Of a stretch of DNA of 64,000 nt, positions 20,881 through 29,020 are shown one piece after another (within the stretch, counting starts at the first letter, position 1; every line of letters starts with the position of its first letter). Below the pieces are notes generated by a model. It saw only the letters and a list, made by a program, of their open reading frames with translations. It made no database searches and was not told where the DNA came from. The stretch is from positions 372,001 through 436,000 of the forward strand of contig NZ_SWKR01000002.1 in assembly GCF_005144715.1 (NCBI RefSeq), given 5' to 3'. The stretch comes from Sphingomonas baiyangensis (GTDB lineage: Bacteria; Pseudomonadota; Alphaproteobacteria; Sphingomonadales; Sphingomonadaceae). The translations under genes and the position numbers were made by a program.

Positions 20881-21051
20881 TTATGCAGCAGCACGCTCGG
20901 CGTCGATAATGGCTCGCGCGAACGGTACGCACTGTCCGCATTTGGCCTGCTTGCCCATGCTGCGATAGGCTTGGCAGGCGCTGATCGCACCGCAGCGCGC
21001 GGCTTCGCGCACTTCACGTTCGCGGATGGCATTGCAGACGCAGACGACCAT
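20881..21051 (-). CDS. bfd: Bacterioferritin-associated ferredoxin (2Fe-2S)
   Basis: 56 residues. The four cluster Cys are in MVVCVCNAIRE and KCGQCVPFA, the Bfd/NifU-type fold. It reduces the haem of bacterioferritin to mobilise stored iron, consistent with bfr next in line. Start chosen at ATG 21051, with GAGGGTAG upstream. Such genes are usually iron-regulated; the short gap to the upstream DUF418 gene (21052-21106) would have to hold the operator, and I see no convincing Fur box. Confidence 0.9.
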   Translation of the reverse strand: MVVCVCNAIREREVREAARCGAISACQAYRSMGKQAKCGQCVPFARAIIDAERAAA

Positions 21052-21106
21052 GGAGCTACCCTCTCGATGATCGAGGCGTAGCGCTAATGCGAGCCGGTCG
21101 CAAGCG

Positions 21107-22384
21107 TTAATGCGTATCGCTCGCAATGAATGGTGCTAACTTGCGCGTCGCTAATGAGCGCCAAAGCCATTCGAGCGGTCCGTAGCGGAAGCGCGTTAGC
21201 CACCACGGCGAGAATGCGAGCAGCGCGAGCCATATGGAGAGCATGATTCCAAACTGTCCTAGGCGATCCACGCGTCCGTACAGGCCGAGGCCATAGCCGT
21301 AGAAGATCGTCGTGCAGATGAGACTGGTCGCGATATAGTTGGTGAACGCCATGCGCCCAACGGCGGCGAACCGCGCCGCGAGCGCGCCGCCCGCAAGCGC
21401 GAAGGCAACCATAAGGCAGGCCCAGCCGACGATCATCGGCACGCGCACGACCGGCGAAAGCAGCATTGTCGCCGACGTGACCGGGTAGAGCGCATATCGC
21501 GTGGCGATCAGCCAGCCGGCAAGCAGGAGGGCGGGTACGATCGAAACGCCAAAGCCGATCATCGCCCAGCGCCGGTAGCGCCGCCGCGGCCAATCGCCCG
21601 TCAGCAGGCCGCTGCGATAGGCCGCCATACCCCAGAGCATCAGTGCGAGCGTATCGAAGCTCTGGAACAGCAGCGCGAGAAGCGGCGTCCAGCGATGCTC
21701 GGCCCAGCGCTGCGCCAGCGCTGCGCCATAGCCGCCGTCGCGGAATGCCGCGTTCCACGTTGCGATATCGGCGGACGCGGGGGTGCCGAAGCTGCGTTCA
21801 ATCCGCGCGAGCACAGCCGCCGCGCTTGCCGAATCAGGTAGGCCCGCTTGCGCCAGCGCCACCGCGCGGGGCGTCGCGCTGCCTATCCATAGCTGCACGA
21901 TATACAGCAGCGCGCCGACGATCAGCAGCGCAGGCACGCGCAAGTCGCGCAGCAGAAAGGCCAGCAGGCCGACCAGCGCATAATGATGCAGGATGTCGCC
22001 GTGCCAGAGCAGGTAGAGATGCGCGAGGCCGAACACGAGCAGCCACGCCATGCGCGCCAGATGCGCGCCGCCGGGATCGATCCCGGCGGCCTCGTTGCGC
22101 TCGGCCATGAGCAGCATCGATGCGCCGAACAGCATCGCGAACAGGCCGCGCATCCGGCCATCGAACAGGATGAGGTTGACCGCGTGCAGCGCGACGTCGC
22201 CCGCGCCGGTCGGCTCGGCCGCGAGGGGGTTGAACGTCGCGGGGGGAATCATCGCGAACGACGCCATGTTCATCGTCAGGATGCCGAGCACCGCCACGCC
22301 GCGCACGACATCGATCGACTGGTAGCGCGGCGGTTCGCTCAAACTCACACCGAGACCCTGCACGAACGTCGTCCGCGCAGCCAC
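21107..22384 (-). CDS. DUF418 (YeiB-like) multipass membrane protein
   Basis: 425-residue inner-membrane protein with about ten hydrophobic helices. SIDVVRGVAVLGILTMN near the N-terminus is the family's DUF1624/DUF418 opening, and the C-terminal DUF418 domain ends in the characteristic GPLEWLWRSL. The family resembles acyltransferase-3 membrane enzymes but its substrate is not known. It begins four bases after the stop of the upstream small gene, so the two are cotranscribed. Confidence 0.88.
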   Translation of the reverse strand: MAARTTFVQGLGVSLSEPPRYQSIDVVRGVAVLGILTMNMASFAMIPPATFNPLAAEPTGAGDVALHAVNLILFDGRMRGLFAMLFGASMLLMAERNEAAGIDPGGAHLARMAWLLVFGLAHLYLLWHGDILHHYALVGLLAFLLRDLRVPALLIVGALLYIVQLWIGSATPRAVALAQAGLPDSASAAAVLARIERSFGTPASADIATWNAAFRDGGYGAALAQRWAEHRWTPLLALLFQSFDTLALMLWGMAAYRSGLLTGDWPRRRYRRWAMIGFGVSIVPALLLAGWLIATRYALYPVTSATMLLSPVVRVPMIVGWACLMVAFALAGGALAARFAAVGRMAFTNYIATSLICTTIFYGYGLGLYGRVDRLGQFGIMLSIWLALLAFSPWWLTRFRYGPLEWLWRSLATRKLAPFIASDTH

Positions 22385-22388
22385 ACAA

Positions 22389-22730
22389 TCAATGCGCGGC
22401 GGGCACGATTCGCGTCGCGGTCATGCCGGCGTCGAGCGGCACACGCCGCGTCACCGTGAAATGCGCTGCATCGTCGGCACCGCCATTGTCGCCGATCACC
22501 CAGATGGCACCCGCCGGCTGCATCAGCTGCACGACCGAGGAAAGCCGGTCTGCGAGATCCGGCCCATCGCCCAGAACCGCCACGTCGAGCCCCGCCGATG
22601 GCGCGAGTTCGACCTGGAGTTGCAGCGCCTCGGCATCGATGCCGGCGAGCACCGCATCGGGGACGGCATCGAACCATATCTTTTGGCCGGGCTGAAGGTC
22701 GAGGCACTCGGCGACGGTAGTGGCATGCAT
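22389..22730 (-). CDS. DUF3052-like small protein
   Basis: 113 residues starting at ATG 22730 (MHATTVAECLDLQPGQ). The arrangement LQPGQKIWFDAVP, a central DVAVLGDGPDLADRL and IWVIGDNGG resembles DUF3052 proteins, which have a Rossmann-like fold of unknown use; the match is by eye and moderate. The longer open frame upstream overlaps the GNAT gene region and is not used. Upstream partner of the DUF418 gene. Confidence 0.65.
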   Translation of the reverse strand: MHATTVAECLDLQPGQKIWFDAVPDAVLAGIDAEALQLQVELAPSAGLDVAVLGDGPDLADRLSSVVQLMQPAGAIWVIGDNGGADDAAHFTVTRRVPLDAGMTATRIVPAAH

Positions 22731-22794
22731 GCGGACTTTTCCCCTGTTGCCACTCCCGAACGCACGAACCCCGGCGGGTGTTGCCGAGCGCCGC

Positions 22795-23346
22795 TCAGGC
22801 GGCAAGCGGTACGAATGCCGCCTGCGGCGCCACGGCCGCCTGCCAGCGATACAGCACGCAATCGACCGCGCAGCCGCGCGCCGCCGACCAGCGCGGCGCG
22901 ACCTCGCCAGTTGCTGTGAATCCAGCGCGTTGCAGCACACGGCCCGAAGCCGGGTTGTCGACGAAATGGCCCGAGACGAGCGCGGTGGTGCCGAAGCTGG
23001 CGCGCAGCGACGCGACCAGCGCGATTGCCGCCTCGGTCGCATAGCCGCGGCCCCAATAGGCGGGTGTCAGCCAGTAGCCGAGCTCGAGCGCGCCGCAATC
23101 GTCGCGCGCCACGCCGATGCCGCCGACGATGGGCGCAGCGCCGTCGTCACGCGCGACGATCAGCAGGCTGGGTTCGTCGCGCGGCATCTCGTGCGCGAGA
23201 AACGCCTCGGCATCGGCAACGCCATAGGGCCATGGGGCGCGCGCAAGGTTGCGCACCACCCGCGCGTCGCCGATCGCCGCTGCCAGCGCCGGCGCATCCT
23301 CGATCCAGCCCGGCCGCAACGTCAGCCGCCTCGTACGCACGAACAT
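22795..23346 (-). CDS. GNAT-family N-acetyltransferase (RimJ/RimL type)
   Basis: 183 residues. The segment RTRRLTLRPGWIEDAPAL opens the fold, and GYWLTPAYWGRGYATEAAIAL holds the acetyl-CoA loop (the R/Q-x-x-G-x-G/A motif as WGRGYA). NPASGRVLQRAGFTATG is the family's NxxSxxxLxKxGF motif. GAGGAG before ATG 23346 fixes the start. Likely acetylates a small amine or a protein N-terminus; the substrate cannot be told. Confidence 0.9.
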   Translation of the reverse strand: MFVRTRRLTLRPGWIEDAPALAAAIGDARVVRNLARAPWPYGVADAEAFLAHEMPRDEPSLLIVARDDGAAPIVGGIGVARDDCGALELGYWLTPAYWGRGYATEAAIALVASLRASFGTTALVSGHFVDNPASGRVLQRAGFTATGEVAPRWSAARGCAVDCVLYRWQAAVAPQAAFVPLAA

Positions 23347-23420
23347 GCCCGCTCTCCTCAAATCGGCCATGCCGCCGCGACATGACGATCGCGCGACGGA
23401 ACGGCGGGGGAGGGAGCATG

Positions 23421-23453
23421 AAAAAAGGGAGCCGGGGCGACCCGTCTCCCTTT
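23421..23453 (-). terminator. Intrinsic terminator of rplU-rpmA
   Basis: On the minus strand GGGAG pairs with CTCCC, then CGGG with CCCG around a TCGC loop, and six T follow. It lies 60 bases past the rpmA stop codon. Confidence 0.85.
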
Positions 23454-23512
23454 GTGGCTGGTTCCGTTGCGGAACCCGGGTCACCCTGGTGGGCAACCCG
23501 GCCGGTTGCCCG

Positions 23513-23782
23513 TTATTCGGCGGCGTCCGCCATCGGCTGTACCGCGCAGAAGGTACGGCCCAGACGACCCTTGTTAAACGCCACGCGACCCTCGGTGAGA
23601 GCGAACAGCGTGTGGTCCTTGCCGATGCCGACATTGGGGCCGGGGTAGAACTTCGTGCCGCGCTGGCGCACGAGGATGTTGCCCGGCACGACCGACTGGC
23701 CGCCGAACTTCTTCACGCCAAGGCGCTTGCTTTCCGAATCGCGGCCGTTGCGCGACGAACCGCCAGCTTTCTTATGTGCCAT
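23513..23782 (-). CDS. rpmA: 50S ribosomal protein L27
   Basis: 89 residues. Starts [26 protein letters not shown], here cited only as the family hallmark, and lacks the cleaved N-terminal extension found in Firmicutes. L27 reaches the peptidyl transferase centre. Second gene of the rplU-rpmA pair, 26 bases behind rplU. Confidence 0.98.
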   Translation of the reverse strand: MAHKKAGGSSRNGRDSESKRLGVKKFGGQSVVPGNILVRQRGTKFYPGPNVGIGKDHTLFALTEGRVAFNKGRLGRTFCAVQPMADAAE

Positions 23783-23808
23783 TGCTCGATACTCCTAGGT
23801 GCTGGCGA

Positions 23809-24189
23809 TCAGGCCGCGGCGCCTTCGCCCGCAGCGGTCTGCGCGGGCGCGGCTTCGGACTTGGCGGCCTTGGCCTTCGACTTCTTCTGCTCGCCGCCGA
23901 TGGCCACGATCTTGAGGATCGTATGCTGCTGGCGGTGGCCGTTCTTGCGGCGATAATTGTGACGACGGCGCTTCTTGAAGATGATGACCTTCTCGCCCTG
24001 CGCCTGCGCGACGATCTCGGCGGCGACGGTGAGGCCCTGGGTCGACTTGAGCTCGCTGCCCTCGCCGGCCAGCAGCACGTCGTCCAGCGTCACCGAATCG
24101 CCGGCGTTGCCGCCCAGCTTCTCGACGACGATCTTGTCTCCTGCGGCAACGCGATACTGCTTGCCGCCCGTGCGCACGATAGCGAACAT
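23809..24189 (-). CDS. rplU: 50S ribosomal protein L21
   Basis: 126 residues. [20 protein letters not shown] is the conserved N-terminus, and the basic [15 protein letters not shown] loop contacts 23S rRNA. The C-terminus is extended by about 25 Ala/Lys/Glu-rich residues beyond the E. coli length, as is common in alphaproteobacteria. First gene of the rplU-rpmA operon. Confidence 0.98.
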   Translation of the reverse strand: MFAIVRTGGKQYRVAAGDKIVVEKLGGNAGDSVTLDDVLLAGEGSELKSTQGLTVAAEIVAQAQGEKVIIFKKRRRHNYRRKNGHRQQHTILKIVAIGGEQKKSKAKAAKSEAAPAQTAAGEGAAA

Positions 24190-24254
24190 GGTCCAGTCAC
24201 TCTTCTAGCAATGCTTGTTTCCCCGCCGGGGCTGGCCCCGCGGGAAGTGAGGGT

Positions 24255-24285
24255 CGCGCCTATGCCAAGCCTGGGGCGCTGTCAA
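24255..24285 (-). promoter_or_regulatory. Likely vegetative promoter of rplU-rpmA
   Basis: On the minus strand TTGACA (24285-24280) is followed after about 17 bases by a weak -10 (TAGGCG, or CATAGG one position off). The leader of roughly 60 bases includes a GC-rich hairpin (around 24215-24243) that might be an L21-type autoregulatory structure. The -35 is perfect; the -10 is poor. Confidence 0.5.
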
Positions 24286-24304
24286 CCACGCGCATCGTTT
24301 CGGC

Positions 24305-24682
24305 CTAGTGGCGGTGGACGCGCTTCAGGCGATAGCGACCATTAACATAAGCATCGAACAAGCCGTCGATCGCCGGATGCTCGACCGGCTCGTCGCTATC
24401 GTCGGCGACCAGGTTCTGCTGGCTGACATAGGCGACATAGGTCGATTCGTCGTTTTCGGCGAGCAGATGGTAGAAAGGCTGGTCCTTGCGCGGGCGCACG
24501 CCCTCGGGAATCGCCTGATACCATTCCTCGCTGTTGGCGAAGACGGGATCGACGTCGAACACCACGCCGCGAAAATCGAACAGCGCATGGCGCACGACGT
24601 CACCGACGTTGAAGCGCGCGTGGGCGACCGGCGGCAGCGCCATATCCGCTGCCGTTGCATAAGCGTTCGAAAACATGTCCAT
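24305..24682 (-). CDS. hspQ: Heat shock protein HspQ (YccV-like)
   Basis: Hemimethylated-DNA-binding/HspQ family protein; in E. coli HspQ is a heat-shock factor that modulates Lon. Up to 125 residues, with FNVGDVVRHALFDFRGVVFDVDP and QPFYHLLAENDESTYVAYVSQQN as family blocks. The first in-frame ATG is at 24682. An internal ATG at 24643 (MALPPVAHARF) gives a length closer to the family and leaves room for a leader behind the heat-shock-like promoter at 24690. Stop at 24305 is certain. Confidence 0.92.
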   Translation of the reverse strand: MDMFSNAYATAADMALPPVAHARFNVGDVVRHALFDFRGVVFDVDPVFANSEEWYQAIPEGVRPRKDQPFYHLLAENDESTYVAYVSQQNLVADDSDEPVEHPAIDGLFDAYVNGRYRLKRVHRH

Positions 24683-24689
24683 CGCTGTA

Positions 24690-24717
24690 ATCTAGGCGTT
24701 GTGCCGCCGTGCACAAG
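24690..24717 (-). promoter_or_regulatory. Probable RpoH promoter of hspQ
   Basis: On the minus strand CTTG (24717-24714), 17 bases, then CCTAGAT (24696-24690). It differs from the alphaproteobacterial RpoH -10 by one base and has the same spacing as the dnaK promoter in this window. The predicted start of transcription falls at about 24683, which favours the internal start codon of hspQ. Confidence 0.6.
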
Positions 24718-24817
24718 CAGGATGCGCGGCAGGACTTGTGCACCCGCTCGCTTTGGTCTAGCAGCCCGCCTCCAACGATCTCCCGCGCCGCTCCCACGCA
24801 GCGCGAGCCGTCCTCGC

Positions 24818-24907
<90 letters not shown>

Positions 24908-24976
24908 CCCTTTCGTCAGGACAAGCCCGACGGGCCATCGGAAACGAGCTCGATATAGTTTCGGGAACGCGCGGGC

Positions 24977-25066
24977 TGGCGGAGGGGGTGGGATTCGAAC
25001 CCACGGTGAGCGTGAACCCACGGCGGTTTTCAAGACCGCTGCCTTAAACCACTCGGCCACCCCTCC
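24977..25066 (-). tRNA. tRNA-Ser(TGA)
   Basis: 90 bases including CCA on the minus strand. Acceptor GGAGGGG at 25066, anticodon loop CTTGAAA with anticodon TGA, long variable arm, GTTCGAATC T loop. The 5' end is the side facing the prophage, only 78 bases from the integrase stop. Confidence 0.96.
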
Positions 25067-25143
25067 GGACCTTAGTAAATCTGCCGTTTCGTCACTATAG
25101 CAGGTTCTGAAACCGCTGCAACATGTGCCGTCCCTTGTGCCGT
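25067..25143. other. Presumed left prophage junction (att region)
   Basis: Between the 5' end of tRNA-Ser(TGA) and the integrase stop codon. The core sequence cannot be fixed because the other end of the prophage is outside the window. A short imperfect repeat, TGTGCCGTCCCTTGTGCCG, at about 25125-25143 may be an arm site or chance. Gene content switches here from host to phage. Confidence 0.45.
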
Positions 25144-26187
25144 TCAGCGTTTTGCCTCCGCGGCTTGGGATGGCGTCAGATAGCGTAGATACCATTCGGT
25201 CTGCGATACCGTGCTGTGCCCGAGCAGCTTCTGCAACTCGTATATAGAGCCGCCGCTTTCGAGATATCGGATGGCGTACTCGTGCCGCAGGTCGTGGAAG
25301 CGCATACGGGTCAGCGTGCGCCCCTCGGCCTGTGCCATCTTTTGTGCCCTCAGCACAATCTCGCGCCACATTTCCGTTACCCGGCGATAAGGTGTCCCGG
25401 CAGCGGTCGCGAACAGCCATCCATCGGCATTGGCCTTCTGCCGCGCGACGATCGCCTGCGCTTCCTGGCATAGAGGCACAACGCGAAACTGGTGCTTCGT
25501 CTGCCATAGCTGCATCTTGCCATTGCGGGCGTCGGCGGCTTTCAGCGTTGCCAGTTCGTCCATGCGCGCGCCCGTCAGAAGCGCCATGCGGCACAGGTCG
25601 CCGAACGTCCCGCGCATCCTCGCGAAGTATGCCTCGATATCCTCGATCGGCGGGCGCACGTAGGACTGCCGCTTTTCGCGACGAGGCTTGCGCGGCATCA
25701 GCGATACCGGGTTCAACTCGGGCCAGCCCGGCAGTTCGCGCACATGATCCGCGATCCCCGATATCACCGACAGATAGCGGTTGATCGTCGCGGTGCCGGC
25801 GGTGCGTTGATACGGGCCTTTCGGCTTGCGCAGTTCGGTCGCCAGCCATTGCAGCCGGGCCTTGTCCACCTGATCCCAATAGAGTTCGCCGAGATAGCCA
25901 TCCAGAACGCTCAACAGCTTGGCATAGCCGGTTAGCGTCTTGGGCTTCCAGTCGCCGGCATCGAACCACAGCGCCGCCGCCTCGCGGAAGGTATGGCGCA
26001 CGGTGCCATGATAGAGCGAGCGGCTTTCTAGCCACGGGCCGAGACGCCTTTCAGCTTCCGCTCGATCGCGCGTTTTAAGGGATTCTCGCTGCTCAATCCC
26101 ATTGACGGTGAGACGCGCATAGAAAACGCCGTTGCGCTGGTAGAGGTAGTCCGGTTCTCGTTTGCTGCCTCGCTTGCGGACACCCAT
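25144..26187 (-). CDS. int: Prophage tyrosine integrase
   Basis: 347 residues from ATG 26187 (MGVRKRGSKREPDYLYQRNG). The N-terminal arm/SAM-like core-binding domain spans about 55-165. The catalytic residues are visible: Arg in LTGARMDEL, Lys in QTKHQFRVVPL, HxxR in FHDLRHEYA, His in LLGHSTV and Tyr in TEWYLRYL. It is the leftmost phage gene, next to tRNA-Ser(TGA), and catalyses integration and, with an excisionase, excision. The gene upstream (26028-26336) overlaps its first 53 codons in another frame. Confidence 0.95.
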   Translation of the reverse strand: MGVRKRGSKREPDYLYQRNGVFYARLTVNGIEQRESLKTRDRAEAERRLGPWLESRSLYHGTVRHTFREAAALWFDAGDWKPKTLTGYAKLLSVLDGYLGELYWDQVDKARLQWLATELRKPKGPYQRTAGTATINRYLSVISGIADHVRELPGWPELNPVSLMPRKPRREKRQSYVRPPIEDIEAYFARMRGTFGDLCRMALLTGARMDELATLKAADARNGKMQLWQTKHQFRVVPLCQEAQAIVARQKANADGWLFATAAGTPYRRVTEMWREIVLRAQKMAQAEGRTLTRMRFHDLRHEYAIRYLESGGSIYELQKLLGHSTVSQTEWYLRYLTPSQAAEAKR

Positions 26188-26336
26188 GCGCGTAGTCTCT
26201 GCCTGTCGTAGGTCCAACGCTTGCCGAGCTTGGCAGCGCCCCAAATCTCGCCCCGCGCCGAAAGCGCCTGTAGCGTGCGCGCCGGCAGCCCCGTGATACG
26301 GTGGGCTTCATCGATCATGCAACGCTCGGGCTGCAT
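26028..26336 (-). CDS. Excisionase-like helix-turn-helix protein
   Basis: 102 residues. MIDEAHRITGLPARTLQALSAR (residues about 7-28) followed by GAAKLGKRWTYDRQRLRAWV is the AlpA/Xis winged-helix pattern with a terminal helix. GAGG eight bases before ATG 26336 supports that start; a GTG three codons upstream is possible. The DNA-binding part ends about where the integrase start codon lies; the last 53 codons overlap the integrase N-terminus in another frame and look unconserved. Its place just before int fits a recombination directionality factor. Confidence 0.7.
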   Translation of the reverse strand: MQPERCMIDEAHRITGLPARTLQALSARGEIWGAAKLGKRWTYDRQRLRAWVSASEAANENRTTSTSATAFSMRVSPSMGLSSENPLKRAIERKLKGVSARG

Positions 26337-26406
26337 CACCCGCACCTCATACGATAGCGACGTGCGCCCGGGCAGCTAAATAGCTGGGCTGCTGTCAGGA
26401 GGGCGA

Positions 26407-26673
26407 TCATTGAACGGTTAGCCGGCCGTAGGCGCCCAGATACACCTCGTTGACATTGATTTCAGCGCAATATTGGCGGGCGCATAGCCAAGCTACAAAG
26501 CTACTCGGCTCGGCGCGATCCCAATCGTCCTTGGCTTTGAAGGCCTTTTTATAATCCTCGGCCAACGCGGCGAAGTCACACTCTTGCAGGGTGACAACAT
26601 GTCCGCAATAGCCGTAGTCGCTGTATTCCCCTTCGGAGAACAGAACGATTTTACCGGGCGCGTACTTAGGCAC
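26407..26673 (-). CDS. Hypothetical phage protein
   Basis: 88 residues from a GTG at 26673 that has GGAG seven bases upstream. Starting there the product reads PKYAPGKIVLFSEGEYSDYGY, like small phage accessory proteins of unknown function. It overlaps the end of the next upstream gene by eight bases. No named domain. Confidence 0.6.
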   Translation of the reverse strand: MPKYAPGKIVLFSEGEYSDYGYCGHVVTLQECDFAALAEDYKKAFKAKDDWDRAEPSSFVAWLCARQYCAEINVNEVYLGAYGRLTVQ

Positions 26674-26842
26674 CGCTTTTCTCCAAATGCTTCTTGACGA
26701 TATCGCCGTTGTCCCACGCCCCGGCGAGCGGTCCCCGATAATTCCAGAACCTTGGATCATGCCCCGCTGCTGCTGCCTGTCTGGCTGCGAGTAGGGCAGG
26801 CGATGGCGTATCAGGGGTTTGCGGAGTGCGGGGGCTAGTCAT
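26666..26842 (-). CDS. Small hypothetical phage protein, 58 aa
   Basis: 58 codons from ATG 26842, which overlaps the stop of the upstream gene as ATGA. The product has a Pro/Ala-rich start and the ending FWNYRGPLAGAWDNGDIVKKH. Coupled on both sides to neighbours, which is the main argument that it is real. Confidence 0.5.
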   Translation of the reverse strand: MTSPRTPQTPDTPSPALLAARQAAAAGHDPRFWNYRGPLAGAWDNGDIVKKHLEKSGA

Positions 26843-27378
26843 GGACGATCCCCTTGCGGGGCCGCGCTGTCATCGCTGCGCGACGGCACTGCGTTGCCGC
26901 CCTGCGGGTTTCCATCGCTATCGCAAGATAGCCATTCGGGTGGCCATATTACATTTGGGGGCGCTCCAGCGAACATCGGCTCGATTTGCTCGCGACTATA
27001 GCCCGCAAGGCCGCAGCCAACCGGAGTAAGCTGAAACTGCCGCATCCAGTACTTGCGAGCGAAGCACAGGAACTCATCGATAAAACCCGCTATCATCCAC
27101 AATGGTAGGGTTTGCAGCCGATGGTCCTTAGTTGGGATTGCATAGCTATCGTTTTGAATGCCATGCCCCTGTCCATAGATCGCGCCGCGATGCTGGCGCG
27201 CCCACAGTGCGGCGCCCTTGCCATGCCGCCCAGCAAGATTGCTGCCGAACACGAATACAGGTACGCGCGAGGGGGCGTCACCCGAATGGGCGGAGACGAC
27301 TTGCTCGGCTCCGGTCGCGGAGCGACTAGCACCCGGTGCCACCGGCACGCGCCCACCATCCTCTATCTGATTACCCAT
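26839..27378 (-). CDS. A1S_2505-type phage non-structural protein
   Basis: 179 residues. The block VFVFGSNLAGRHGKGAALWA, then YGQGHGIQNDSYAIPTKD and a later LTPVGCGLAGY, is the signature of a phage-borne family related to macro-like ADP-ribose-binding folds; its job in the phage is unknown. ATG 27378 with GGAGGT at the right distance is preferred to the ATG four codons upstream. The C-terminal 45 residues are low in complexity. Confidence 0.75.
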   Translation of the reverse strand: MGNQIEDGGRVPVAPGASRSATGAEQVVSAHSGDAPSRVPVFVFGSNLAGRHGKGAALWARQHRGAIYGQGHGIQNDSYAIPTKDHRLQTLPLWMIAGFIDEFLCFARKYWMRQFQLTPVGCGLAGYSREQIEPMFAGAPPNVIWPPEWLSCDSDGNPQGGNAVPSRSDDSAAPQGDRP

Positions 27379-27407
27379 TATCACCTCCAAGAGCGAGGAT
27401 GGTTGCC

Positions 27408-28046
27408 TTAGTCATGGCTCACCTGTTCGGTGGAGAGAGCGGTGCGGGCTTTTTCGTCAGCAGCGAGGATTTCTCGGGCTAGGTTCAACCAAGCGGACCA
27501 AGAACCTTCCGCGAACTGGTTATCGTTGCGCGGCGACCACGGCACAAACCAACCATCAAGAATGCCGCGTTGAATGCCGCATCGCTTCGCTGCCCATATG
27601 GTGTCGGGGAGGTGTGGATCGAGATCATCATCGCTTGGTCGTTCCACCTCCCCCACAGCGGGCGGGTGAAGGGCGAGGATGGCCATGATGTAGTCGATCG
27701 CCCACTGCTCATTAGGGCCAAGCAATTTTTCCTCGCGCTTGAAGCGGTCGAGAAAATAGGCGGCGCGAGCTTTGCTCATTGAACCGGCGCAGCCGTCTCG
27801 CGATTGCCAGCGCGCGTCCCGCCCCACCGCAGGGGTTGAAGCGCGGGGCTGCTCGACTGGCGGGGCGGCGCGGGTGTTCCATGCGGTGATGGCGTCCGAC
27901 CGATGCGTGAAATCGTTGAACGGCGCAGGATCGCCAATGATACACTGGTCGTTCAGGCACTGCACCATTGAGCTAGTCCCGCTGACTAGTTTCGCCTCAC
28001 CTCCGCAAAACGGGCACGGCAGCAGATCATCGCTTCTATCCTGCAT
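27408..28046 (-). CDS. Lar-like restriction-alleviation-family zinc ribbon protein
   Basis: 212 residues. LLPCPFCGGEAKL with a second Cys pair (QCLNDQC) and the closing AITAWNTR is the Lar/DUF551-type zinc ribbon found in many phages, where Lar itself modulates type I restriction. The remaining 150 residues are unrelated to Lar; they include a C-terminal segment rich in Trp and acidic residues. Antirestriction activity is an inference from the family only. Confidence 0.65.
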   Translation of the reverse strand: MQDRSDDLLPCPFCGGEAKLVSGTSSMVQCLNDQCIIGDPAPFNDFTHRSDAITAWNTRAAPPVEQPRASTPAVGRDARWQSRDGCAGSMSKARAAYFLDRFKREEKLLGPNEQWAIDYIMAILALHPPAVGEVERPSDDDLDPHLPDTIWAAKRCGIQRGILDGWFVPWSPRNDNQFAEGSWSAWLNLAREILAADEKARTALSTEQVSHD

Positions 28047-28413
28047 GGTGCACCTCGCTCTTTAACTGGCGTGCATAGACACCGAGCGCGACGGACAGCT
28101 TCGCCGCTTCGTTGCAAAGGATGGTCCGCAGTTGCTCGGCGTTCTCGGCGGCAACCATCTTTTTTAGATTGTGCGCCTCGCGGGCCTTTGTGGTCGCCCG
28201 TTCTGTTGCCTCTGCCATGACTTCGCGGATAGCGGTTGACGCAACGGCATCGACCGAGCGGCGATTATAGGAGTCTTTGTAAATCACCTCCATATTCGCG
28301 ACCGCTTGAGCAACCTGTGGAACGGCGTGCTCGGCGGCGCGCACGGCATCGGCATCCTTCGCCAGCGCGTCTAGGATTTCTCGCAGACGTGCCCACGGCT
28401 TTTCATCCTGCAT
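28036..28413 (-). CDS. Hypothetical phage protein, helical
   Basis: 125 residues from ATG 28413, which lies in the overlap with the gene upstream; the longer frame to 28521 runs antiparallel to nothing conserved. The product is alanine-rich, predicted helical throughout (about 15-115), and ends HHAG exactly like the product of the gene upstream. Function unknown. Confidence 0.6.
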   Translation of the reverse strand: MQDEKPWARLREILDALAKDADAVRAAEHAVPQVAQAVANMEVIYKDSYNRRSVDAVASTAIREVMAEATERATTKAREAHNLKKMVAAENAEQLRTILCNEAAKLSVALGVYARQLKSEVHHAG

Positions 28414-28756
28414 GGTGCTGGTCCTTGTTGAGATGGGCGCGGGCGCGGTCGATCCGGCGGACCTGTTCGGTAGCTTCCTGCCCAACAACCATGCCGGCGG
28501 TAATGCCGCCATCCGCGACAATTTCGTTCATGTCGGTGACGGTCAGCGATGCGATCCACTCGCGGGCATCTTTCAGCGCCGCCTCAAGCGCCTCTACACG
28601 CGCTGCCAGTGTGGCGGTTGCTTCGGCTTCAAAGCGGGCGAAGGCATAGGAAAGGTCTTCGGCGGGAAGCTGCAGGGCAAAGCTGCCCCACAGCAATTTC
28701 CATCGCCACGCCGCGTCGCGATGCTTCTGCTCAACGATCGCTTTGGTGTAGGTCAT
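28403..28756 (-). CDS. Hypothetical phage protein, coiled coil
   Basis: 117 residues. A charged Ala/Glu coiled coil spans about 40-70 (ARFEAEATATLAARVEALEAA). It ends QHHAG over a 13-base sequence that is repeated at the end of the next gene. Overlaps both neighbours. No domain named. Confidence 0.6.
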   Translation of the reverse strand: MTYTKAIVEQKHRDAAWRWKLLWGSFALQLPAEDLSYAFARFEAEATATLAARVEALEAALKDAREWIASLTVTDMNEIVADGGITAGMVVGQEATEQVRRIDRARAHLNKDQHHAG

Positions 28757-28938
28757 GCGCGTAGCTCCTCATGCTTGATGGAGACAGCGGTGGAGCAGTA
28801 GGCGCACTCGGCCATCGTGCGTCCGACATGCCAGTGCGAACGGCTGCAACCGGGGCAGTGGTTCACCGCGCCAAGCCGGTACAGAACCAGGTATCCCCGG
28901 CTCGGAATGTTCATCGCGGGCGATGCGGTTGCCATCAT
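28753..28938 (-). CDS. Small zinc-ribbon-like phage protein
   Basis: 61 residues with two CxxC pairs (HCPGCSRS and CAYCSTA) about 16 residues apart, so probably a zinc ribbon. AAGGGA precedes the tandem ATGs at 28938. Its stop overlaps the start of the following gene (ATGA). Confidence 0.6.
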   Translation of the reverse strand: MMATASPAMNIPSRGYLVLYRLGAVNHCPGCSRSHWHVGRTMAECAYCSTAVSIKHEELRA

Positions 28939-29020
28939 CCAAATCCCTTAAGGGCGGGCAACGCAGGGAGGGGGTGGCCCTGTACGTTGCCCGCACTGGC
29001 CAGTGGGGTGCTGGCGTAAG

